In this document: positions 8,261-14,207 of the stretch, piece after piece
How positions within the stretch are numbered: position 1 is the first letter of the stretch
Layout of the letters: every line of letters starts with the position of its first letter
From: Bacteroidales bacterium
GTDB lineage: Bacteria; Bacteroidota; Bacteroidia; Bacteroidales; UBA932
Assembly (NCBI GenBank): GCA_016281315.1
Contig: JAEEIJ010000002.1
Span: forward strand, 20,182 to 84,181
Length of the DNA stretch: 64,000 nt
Direction of reading: 5' to 3'
Notes under the pieces: model-generated
The model's input: only the letters and a program-made list of their open reading frames with translations
What the model was told of the DNA's origin: nothing
Database searches by the model: none
Position numbers and translations under genes: made by a program

Positions 8261-8586
8261 TTCCAATAAGTTATTTTATCAATATTCGCTTGTTCGTTTA
8301 TGGTCCTGGCACTCTGGGCCACGGCACCGCCCATCTTCTGAAAGGCTTGTTCCACCGCGGCGTAGGCCAGGTAGGGGTCTGAGAAAGTGTCCTTGGGCTC
8401 CGGGGGACGCAACAGGCCGATGGCCCCTGCCCCAATGAGAACCGCCACGCCGGCGGCGATGCCCCACACGGCGGCGCGACTGCGGGGAAGCCGCAGCTGT
8501 AGGTCGGGGACGGCGACGCTTTCATCGGCCCCGATACGCTCGAGATCCGCCGCGCTGAGTTTTTCTATGTCTTTCAAATTCTTCAT
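8257..8586 (-). CDS. single-pass membrane protein between sigma factor and DUF4252; candidate anti-sigma factor
   Basis: 109 residues: a short cytoplasmic region (1-40, IEKLSAADLERIGADESVAVPDL), one membrane segment (about 43-60, AVWGIAAGVAVLIGAGAIGLL), and a 50-residue periplasmic tail. Size, topology and position right after the ECF sigma gene (4-base overlap) fit an anti-sigma factor, but no zinc-binding HxxxCxxC motif is present, so this is inference from context. Confidence 0.6.
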   Translation of the reverse strand: MKNLKDIEKLSAADLERIGADESVAVPDLQLRLPRSRAAVWGIAAGVAVLIGAGAIGLLRPPEPKDTFSDPYLAYAAVEQAFQKMGGAVAQSARTINEQANIDKITYWK

Positions 8587-9050
8587 AGGCTTTGTTTGAT
8601 TCTTTTTCGGGCCAGGCTCACCTGGACGCGGATATTCAGTTCGGACAGGCCGGTCTTCCGGGCGATTTCTTCATAGGAGAGCCCGGCGAGAACGCGCATA
8701 CGGAGCAGTTTCTGTTGGGATTCCGGAAGCCGGCTCATGGCCGATGCAACCTCCCGCAGCATTTCGCGCAACTCCAGCGTCTCGTCGGCTGGGGCGGCCA
8801 GCGTTTCGTCGGGCTGCTCCGTGGGACGGGCCCGGCGGATGCGGTCTATGCAGAGGTTCTTGAGCAGCAGGCCGCCGTAGGCTTTAGGGCTTTGGACCAG
8901 GTCCAGATGATCCCGCAGATTCCACAGTTTCACGTACAGGTCCTGCACGGCATCTTTTGCATCGGCCTCATTCTCCATTATATAATAGGCGATGCGGTAA
9001 AAATAGCCCTGCAGCGGCAGCCAGATGCTATGGAACGCGCGTTCAGTCAT
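8583..9050 (-). CDS. ECF-type RNA polymerase sigma factor
   Basis: 155 residues. Region 2 is seen in MENEADAKDAVQDLYVKLWN with the following IDRIRR, and region 4 helix-turn-helix in LPESQQKLLRMRVLAGLSYEEIARKTG. This is a typical Bacteroidota ECF factor without extra C-terminal domains. It sits between a DUF4252 gene upstream (8-base overlap) and the candidate anti-sigma gene downstream (4-base overlap), which suggests all four are translated together and that the DUF4252 proteins are either sensors or outputs of the sigma switch. Confidence 0.9.
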   Translation of the reverse strand: MTERAFHSIWLPLQGYFYRIAYYIMENEADAKDAVQDLYVKLWNLRDHLDLVQSPKAYGGLLLKNLCIDRIRRARPTEQPDETLAAPADETLELREMLREVASAMSRLPESQQKLLRMRVLAGLSYEEIARKTGLSELNIRVQVSLARKRIKQSL

Positions 9051-9519
9051 TCTCCAGGGCCAGCAATTGCTCCAGATTCAAGGTCCCGCGTACGCAGATG
9101 AGCGTGCCGGACGGGTCGAAGAGAACACAGTCGCGGATGCGGCCCTCTTCGTCGACGCCGTAGATGCTCAGGTGGTTTCCTTCGTCCTTGGCCTCCAGGA
9201 TGAGCTCCATCCCGTCCAGAAACGCTCTCACATGCTGCACGAAGCGCTCTTTTACATCGGCCGATGCATCCTCGAAGCTCAGGATGGAAACCTTGCGGAT
9301 TTTTCTGAAGGCGTTCAGCAGCGCGAGGTCCTCTTGGTCGGCCCCGTCAAGCAGGACGGCGCCTTTGACCAGAGAAAGGGCCAGCGGGCCCATCGAGACG
9401 TGCTCGAAGCCTTCGTTGTGTCTGTACTGGTTGATGAGGGACTGTACGGAACCCGGCCCGGCGGCGCAGGAAAGCGTGAACAGTCCTGAAAGAGTAAATA
9501 AAATGAGCAGTTTTTTCAT
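9043..9519 (-). CDS. DUF4252-like protein with signal peptide, upstream of the sigma factor
   Basis: 158 residues from the ATG at 9519 (MKKLLILFTLSGLFTLSC; a longer frame to 9540 would lack a sensible signal). The Cys in TLSCAAG suggests lipidation. The remainder (HVSMGPLALSLVKG, VSILSFEDAS, and a closing DPSGTLICVRGTLNLEQL strand) follows the DUF4252 pattern and resembles the 7778-8260 protein, so the operon carries two divergent copies flanking the sigma and candidate anti-sigma genes. Confidence 0.7.
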   Translation of the reverse strand: MKKLLILFTLSGLFTLSCAAGPGSVQSLINQYRHNEGFEHVSMGPLALSLVKGAVLLDGADQEDLALLNAFRKIRKVSILSFEDASADVKERFVQHVRAFLDGMELILEAKDEGNHLSIYGVDEEGRIRDCVLFDPSGTLICVRGTLNLEQLLALEND

Positions 9520-9584
9520 GGCGGTTTCAAGCGTTACCATACAAAAGACGCACCAGCCGCCGGAATGTTAAAAGCAGGCGGGGA

Positions 9585-10445
9585 CTATTTTCCTGCCGAG
9601 AAATTGCGTGAGGCGAAGGGGAGGGCAATGTAGAGGGCCGAATGCCAGTACTCCCAACTGTGGACGCCGTCACGTACGCGGAGTTCACACTTGATGCCGG
9701 CCTTGCGCATTTTCGTATAGAGATCCAGGGAGAGCTGGAGCAGGAAATCGTCGTCCCCGCAGTCCAGGAACCAGGCCACGCTGTTCAAGGCCTTAAGGGT
9801 GTCTTTCGAGGCATTGTCGATGAAATCCAGGGCCGAATGCTCCCGCACGGACTGCTCCGTAAACACCAGCTTGCTCTCCGGGACTTCTTTCCCGCGCACC
9901 TCACGCTGTTTGTTGTCCAGCCAGGAGCTCATGCCATAGGCACTGGAAAACAGGTCCGGGTGCCGCTGGGCATAGACGATGGTGCCGCCTCCTCCCATGG
10001 AAAGACCCATGATGGCGCGCAGTCCCTTGCTGCCGCCGCAGTGATACTTGGTCTCTACGGCCGGCAGGAACTCCTGGAAGAAAAAATCCTCATAGGGCCA
10101 GTCCTTTACATTGAAATAGCCGTTCTGGTAATGATGGACGTCCTGGTCGCCGGCATTGGGCATGATGATGACCGCGGGCCGCAGCTCTCCCCGTGCGATG
10201 AGCAGATCCACCACATCCTTCATATGTCCCGCGTGAATCCAGTTGTTGTAATCTCCATACAGACCGTGCAGCAAATAGATGACAGGATAGGAATTCTCCG
10301 CCTTGTAGCCTTTGGGCAGATAGACGTTGTATTTTTGTTCGCACCCCAGCAGTTTGCTCTGGATGCTGTCGGTGACAATTTTACTTTGTGCGCCCGCAGT
10401 CAGAACAGACAGCAGGAGCAAAAGGGAAAAAACGAGTTTTTTCAT
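9585..10445 (-). CDS. secreted esterase, alpha/beta-hydrolase of the esterase D / feruloyl esterase type
   Basis: 286 residues. Signal peptide MKKLVFSLLLLLSVLTAGAQ. The nucleophile elbow is GLSMGGGG (Ser near 149), preceded by the oxyanion region YLLHGLYGDYNNW; the acid is probably Asp in FLDCGDDDF and the His is in GVHSWEYWHSAL. The family hydrolyses ester bonds of carbohydrates or small acyl esters; substrate cannot be read from sequence. The gene starts 3 bases after pyrH ends, so it is probably transcribed with it. Confidence 0.85.
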   Translation of the reverse strand: MKKLVFSLLLLLSVLTAGAQSKIVTDSIQSKLLGCEQKYNVYLPKGYKAENSYPVIYLLHGLYGDYNNWIHAGHMKDVVDLLIARGELRPAVIIMPNAGDQDVHHYQNGYFNVKDWPYEDFFFQEFLPAVETKYHCGGSKGLRAIMGLSMGGGGTIVYAQRHPDLFSSAYGMSSWLDNKQREVRGKEVPESKLVFTEQSVREHSALDFIDNASKDTLKALNSVAWFLDCGDDDFLLQLSLDLYTKMRKAGIKCELRVRDGVHSWEYWHSALYIALPFASRNFSAGK

Positions 10446-10448
10446 GAC

Positions 10449-11153
10449 TCAGGGATGCACTAAGGTGCCTATTTTTTCACCGGCAAGGAGTTTGGCGAGG
10501 TTGCCGCCTTCGTTCATGTCGAAGACGATGATGGGCATCTTGCCGTCTGCACAGAGGGCGTAGGCGGTCTGGTCCATTACCTTCAGGTGTTTGGAGATGG
10601 CCTCGTCGAAGGAGAGGGAATCGTATTTGACGGCCGATGGATCCTTCTCCGGATCCGCGCTGTACACGCCGTCCACGCGGGTGCCTTTCAGGAGGGCGTC
10701 GGCCCCGATCTCGAGAGCCCGGAGCGCCGCGCCGCTGTCCGTGGTGAAGAAGGGGTTGCCCGTGCCGCCGGCGATGAGAGCGACGCCGCCCTTTTCCAGC
10801 AGTTTCACGGCGTCGTCGCGCATATAATACTTGGCGTGCGGTTCCATCGGCGTGGATGTAAACACTTCGGCCTCAACGCCTTCCGCCTTGATGAACATCT
10901 TGAGGGCGATGGCGTTGATGACGGTGGCGAGCATTCCCATCTTGTCTCCGTCCACCCGGTCGAACCCCTTCTGGGCTCCCTGCAGGCCGCGGAAGATGTT
11001 TCCGCCGCCGTTCACGATGGCAATCTGGAGACCGGCTTTGGCGGCCGATGCGATTTCTTTGGCATACTTTTCCAGCCACTCCGTGCTGAGTCCCTTTCCT
11101 TCCGGCCCGCCCAGGCTTTCGCCGCTGAGCTTGAGTAAAACGCGCTTGTACAT
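10449..11153 (-). CDS. pyrH: UMP kinase
   Basis: 234 residues. Start ATG at 11153 gives MYKRVLLKLSGESLGG, the normal PyrH N-terminus (KLSGE phosphate-binding Lys). Further family marks are NGGGNIFRG, DKMGMLATVINAIAL, PFFTTDSGAALRALEIGAD and KGTRVDGVYSADP. It phosphorylates UMP to UDP with ATP in the cytoplasm and is usually hexameric and essential. Divergent from sdhC. Confidence 0.97.
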   Translation of the reverse strand: MYKRVLLKLSGESLGGPEGKGLSTEWLEKYAKEIASAAKAGLQIAIVNGGGNIFRGLQGAQKGFDRVDGDKMGMLATVINAIALKMFIKAEGVEAEVFTSTPMEPHAKYYMRDDAVKLLEKGGVALIAGGTGNPFFTTDSGAALRALEIGADALLKGTRVDGVYSADPEKDPSAVKYDSLSFDEAISKHLKVMDQTAYALCADGKMPIIVFDMNEGGNLAKLLAGEKIGTLVHP

Positions 11154-11171
11154 ACGGTGTCGAATTTCTAA

Positions 11172-11179
11172 CAAAAGTA
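11172..11179 (-). promoter_or_regulatory. -7 box (TACTTTTG) for pyrH
   Basis: The reverse strand reads TACTTTTG, matching TAnnTTTG, 19 bases before the pyrH start at 11153. No clear -33 box is visible. Confidence 0.45.
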
Positions 11180-11212
11180 TCGAAAAAATGGGGAACTTCC
11201 AAGAAAGATTCC

Positions 11213-11220
11213 TATATTTG
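11213..11220 (+). promoter_or_regulatory. -7 box (TATATTTG) for sdhC
   Basis: A perfect TAnnTTTG box 30 bases before the sdhC ATG. A TTTG -33 box at the standard spacing is not clear. Confidence 0.5.
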
Positions 11221-11250
11221 TATGATTGAACGTAATTATTACAAGATAGA

Positions 11251-12015
11251 ATGGCTAATTTCCTAACCTCTTCCATCGGCAAGAAATTCATCCAGAGCGT
11301 CAGCGGCGCTTTCCTCATCATGTTCCTCCTGCTGCACGGAACCATCAACTTCTTCTCGGTGCTGGACTCCCTGCAGGGACAGTTCGGAAAAGTGGCCCCC
11401 GATGCCTTCCCCTATACCCACGGGGACGGCTGGTTCCAGCTGGGCTGCGACTTTATGTCCTCTCCCTTCATCAAGGTGATGGTCCCCATCCTGGCCCTGG
11501 GCTTTGTCATCCACATCCTTTATGGCGTGTGGCTCACCGCAGACAATTACATCCGCCGCGGCGGTCTCAAGCGCTATGAGGTCCCTTCCAAAGCCAAGAA
11601 CGACAGCTGGAGTGCCAAGAATATGGCCATCCTGGGCATTCTCATCCTGGGCCTGCTGGGCTTCCATCTCACCCATTTCTGGGCCAAGATGCAGCTGCAG
11701 GAATTCCTGGGCGCAGAGGCTCAGAATCCGTATATGCTCCTTGTCGCCACTTTCCGTAACCCCTGGGTCGTAGCCTGCTACATCATCTGGTTCGTGGCCC
11801 TCTTCCTGCACCTGGAGCACGGCTTCTGGAGTATGTTCCAGACCATCGGCTGGAACAACAAGAAATGGCTGCCCCGCCTCCGCTGGATCGGCCGCATCGT
11901 CGCCGCCCTCATCGTGCTGCTCTTCGTCGCCACGGCCGTGAACGCCTTCATCGAAGGCAACTTCGAAACAGCGTCATCGCAGTACACGGAGCCGCTCATC
12001 TCATTATTGGGATAA
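11251..12015 (+). CDS. sdhC: succinate dehydrogenase/fumarate reductase cytochrome b subunit (Bacteroidota type)
   Basis: 254 residues with five hydrophobic segments (about 18-33, 75-95, 127-150, 165-188, 212-232) and several His in membrane positions (LLLHGTINF, FVIHILYGVW, LGFHLTHFW, LFLHLEHGFW) suitable as heme b ligands. This is the one-chain diheme cytochrome b558-type anchor of the Bacteroidota enzyme that links succinate/fumarate to quinone. The flavoprotein (sdhA) and iron-sulfur (sdhB) genes that normally follow immediately are absent; the next item is the Trp attenuator, 6 bases beyond the stop. Confidence 0.9.
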   Translation: MANFLTSSIGKKFIQSVSGAFLIMFLLLHGTINFFSVLDSLQGQFGKVAPDAFPYTHGDGWFQLGCDFMSSPFIKVMVPILALGFVIHILYGVWLTADNYIRRGGLKRYEVPSKAKNDSWSAKNMAILGILILGLLGFHLTHFWAKMQLQEFLGAEAQNPYMLLVATFRNPWVVACYIIWFVALFLHLEHGFWSMFQTIGWNNKKWLPRLRWIGRIVAALIVLLFVATAVNAFIEGNFETASSQYTEPLISLLG

Positions 12016-12020
12016 TAATA

Positions 12021-12052
12021 TTTGTTTTTTTGAAATGGTTTTCACATCTTTG
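12021..12052 (+). promoter_or_regulatory. promoter of the trp leader/trpB transcript
   Basis: TTTG at 12021-12024, then 20 bases, then CATCTTTG at 12045-12052 (TAnnTTTG with one mismatch). A start site about 6 bases downstream would place the 5' end almost at the leader-peptide ATG (12060), so the leader would be translated from a nearly leaderless RNA. Confidence 0.5.
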
Positions 12053-12059
12053 CAAAAGA

Positions 12060-12110
12060 ATGAGAATTAACAGCAATAACTGGTGGCGCACTTACAGCTC
12101 AAACCTGTAA
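12060..12110 (+). CDS. Trp leader peptide with tandem Trp codons
   Basis: A 16-codon reading frame encoding MRINSNNWWRTYSSNL, with two adjacent TGG codons at 12081-12086. The stop codon TAA (12108-12110) lies inside attenuator segment 2. It precedes trpB and a mutually exclusive hairpin set, which is the defining layout of ribosome-mediated tryptophan attenuation. Confidence 0.85.
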   Translation: MRINSNNWWRTYSSNL

Positions 12111-12170
12111 GTCGCTTCGCCGTAGTTATAAATGGAAAAGGCCCCGCTGACTTACAGCAGGGCTTTTTTT
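12088..12170 (+). promoter_or_regulatory. tryptophan transcription attenuator of trpB
   Basis: Four segments can be paired. Segment 1 (ACTTACAG, 12090-12097) pairs with segment 2 (CTGTAAGT, 12105-12112). Segment 2 extended to CTGTAAGTC (12105-12113) pairs perfectly with segment 3 (GACTTACAG, 12149-12157). The terminator pairs GCCCCGCTG (12141-12149) with CAGCAGGGC (12155-12163, one internal mismatch), loop of 5, followed by seven T (12164-12170). Pairing 2:3 destroys the terminator. A ribosome stalled at the Trp codons covers segment 1 and frees 2 to pair with 3 (read-through); a ribosome reaching the stop codon covers 2 and lets the terminator form. Confidence 0.85.
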
Positions 12171-12207
12171 ATGAATAATGGACAACTAACTATTAAACTA
12201 ACGGTAT

Positions 12208-13569
12208 ATGAAACAAAAGAAATTTATGCTGCCGGAATCGGAGATTCCCACGCACTACTTCAACATCCAGGCGGTGATGCCCAACAAGCCGCTGCCGTTC
12301 CTGCACCCGGCCACCAAGCAGCCCCTTAAACCCGAGGACCTGTACCCCATCTTTTGCAAGGCCTGCGCGGACCAGGAGCTGAACCAGACGGACGAGTGGA
12401 TCCCCATCCCGGAAGAAGTGCGGCAGCAGTACGCCGCCTACCGCTGCACCCCCCTCGTGCGCGCCTATGAATTGGAGGAAGCCCTGGGCACCCCGGCCCA
12501 TATTTACTTCAAGAACGAGAGCGTGAGCCCCGCCGGCAGCCACAAGCTGAACAGCGCCATCGCCCAGGCCTACTACGCCAAGGAGCAGGGCATCACCAAC
12601 CTCACCACGGAAACCGGTGCCGGCCAGTGGGGCGGAGCGCTCAGTTATGCCACCAAGAAGTTCGGCATCGACTGCGCGGTCTATATGGTGAAGGTCAGTT
12701 ATGAGCAGAAGCCCTTCCGCCGCAGCATTATGCAGGCTTTCGGGGCCGCCGTGACGCCCTCCCCTTCCATGTCCACCCGTGCCGGCAAGGACATCCTCAC
12801 CGTCAACCCCAACGACCGCGGCTCCCTGGGCTGCGCCATCTCCGAAGCCATCGAACTGGCGATGAGCACCCCCAACTGCAAATATGCCCTGGGTTCCGTG
12901 CTGAATCACGTGTGCCTGCACCAGACGGTCATCGGTCTGGAGGCCGAAAAGCAGATGGCCCTCACGGGCGAATACCCGGACATCGTCATCGCCTGCTTCG
13001 GCGGCGGCTCCAACTTCTGCGGCATCGCTCTCCCGTTTATGCGCCACGTCATCGCCGGCGAAAAGAAAACGCGTTTCATTGCGGCCGAACCCTACTCCTG
13101 CCCCAAACTCACCCGTGGCAAGTTCGAGTATGACTTCGGCGACGAAGCCGGAATGACCCCGCTTCTGCCGATGTTCACCCTGGGCCACAGCTTCAAGCCC
13201 GCCTCCATCCACGCCGGCGGCCTGCGCTATCACGGGGCCGGCGTCATCCTGAGCCAGTTGATGAAGGACGGCTATATGGAGGCGGTGGATATCGAGCAGC
13301 TGGATTCCTTCCGCGCCGGCGTCCTGTTCGCCCGTACGGAGGGCATCATCCCTGCTCCGGAAAGCTGTCACGCCATCGCCGCCACCATCAAGGAGGCCTT
13401 AAAGTGCAAGGAAACCGGCGAGGCGAAGACCATTCTCTTCAACCTCTCCGGTCACGGATTCGTGGATATGGGCGCCTACGACAGCTATTTCTCCGGCGAA
13501 ATGCAGAACTACCACGTCTCCGACGAAGACCTGGCGAAGTTTATCCAGAGCGCGGATGCGCTGAATTAG
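12208..13569 (+). CDS. trpB: tryptophan synthase beta-like, TrpB2 type
   Basis: 453 residues, longer than TrpB1 and with the N-terminal PTHYFNIQAVMPNKPLPFLHP region typical of TrpB2. The PLP lysine lies in NESVSPAGSHKLNSA, the glycine-rich phosphate loop in CFGGGSNFCG, and ETGAGQWGGALSYA is the usual catalytic Glu region. It condenses indole (or a substitute) with serine to give tryptophan, using PLP. TrpB2 often occurs away from trpA, as here. Regulated by the upstream Trp attenuator, which supports a true role in tryptophan supply. The 3' end overlaps the thiamine pyrophosphokinase stop tail to tail. Confidence 0.93.
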   Translation: MKQKKFMLPESEIPTHYFNIQAVMPNKPLPFLHPATKQPLKPEDLYPIFCKACADQELNQTDEWIPIPEEVRQQYAAYRCTPLVRAYELEEALGTPAHIYFKNESVSPAGSHKLNSAIAQAYYAKEQGITNLTTETGAGQWGGALSYATKKFGIDCAVYMVKVSYEQKPFRRSIMQAFGAAVTPSPSMSTRAGKDILTVNPNDRGSLGCAISEAIELAMSTPNCKYALGSVLNHVCLHQTVIGLEAEKQMALTGEYPDIVIACFGGGSNFCGIALPFMRHVIAGEKKTRFIAAEPYSCPKLTRGKFEYDFGDEAGMTPLLPMFTLGHSFKPASIHAGGLRYHGAGVILSQLMKDGYMEAVDIEQLDSFRAGVLFARTEGIIPAPESCHAIAATIKEALKCKETGEAKTILFNLSGHGFVDMGAYDSYFSGEMQNYHVSDEDLAKFIQSADALN

Positions 13570-14207
13570 TCCACCAGCACCAGCACCGCAGAGGGCTGGG
13601 AGAAGTGGAGGGAGACGATGGGGGCCGATGTCCGGTTGAGCGTAGCCTTCCACCAGGCGTCGAAGACGACCCCGTCCAGCGGCCACTCGAGACCCTCGGA
13701 GCTGATCTGCAGCGAATTGTCGGCGCTGAAAAATGAGATTCTGCGGCCTTCACCCAGGTGGAGGTCGCAGCTGTCTGTGACGGCGAAGGCGGTGCCGTAA
13801 TCGGAGACCATCGAGACGCGGCGGTCGCCCAGGTCGAACAGCCGGGTGTATTCCATGAGGAGGCCCAGATTGCCCACCGTGTGATCCTCCCGCAGCCCCG
13901 TCGCTCCCAGAATGGTGATTTCGGCCACTTCGGGATGCTCCTTCAAAACCCAGCGCATGGCCTTCGTGAGGTCATTGAAGTCCTGTTCGGTCTCATGGAA
14001 AAGGACATCGGCAAAACGCTCCTGCAACTCGGCGGACAGGCTATCCATGTCGCCCACTACCGCGAGCGGCCGGGCCGACGGTGTCCTGGAAAGCCATTTT
14101 GCCAAGGCTCCGTCGCAACACACCACGCCCTCCGCGGAATCCAGCAGATACAGCGGATAGGCCTCCGTGGGGAAGGCGCCGTTGCAGAGAATGACGAGGC
14201 TATTCAT
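13566..14207 (-). CDS. thiamine pyrophosphokinase
   Basis: 213 residues. The N-terminal catalytic domain shows VVCCDGALAKWL, VVGDMDSLS and HETEQDFNDLTKA, matching the family's DGA, GDxDS and QDxxDxxKA motifs that bind Mg-ATP and thiamine; ATGLREDHTVGNLGLL is the second signature. The C-terminal beta domain (about 130-213) is present. It makes thiamine diphosphate from thiamine. The start overlaps the end of the lptF/G-fmt fusion by 8 bases, so it is the distal gene of that operon. Confidence 0.92.
   Translation of the reverse strand: MNSLVILCNGAFPTEAYPLYLLDSAEGVVCCDGALAKWLSRTPSARPLAVVGDMDSLSAELQERFADVLFHETEQDFNDLTKAMRWVLKEHPEVAEITILGATGLREDHTVGNLGLLMEYTRLFDLGDRRVSMVSDYGTAFAVTDSCDLHLGEGRRISFFSADNSLQISSEGLEWPLDGVVFDAWWKATLNRTSAPIVSLHFSQPSAVLVLVD

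Noticed and set aside
12208..13569. trpB as part of a full trp operon
   Set aside because: No trpA, trpE, trpD, trpC or trpF in the neighbourhood; the next gene is convergent thiamine pyrophosphokinase.
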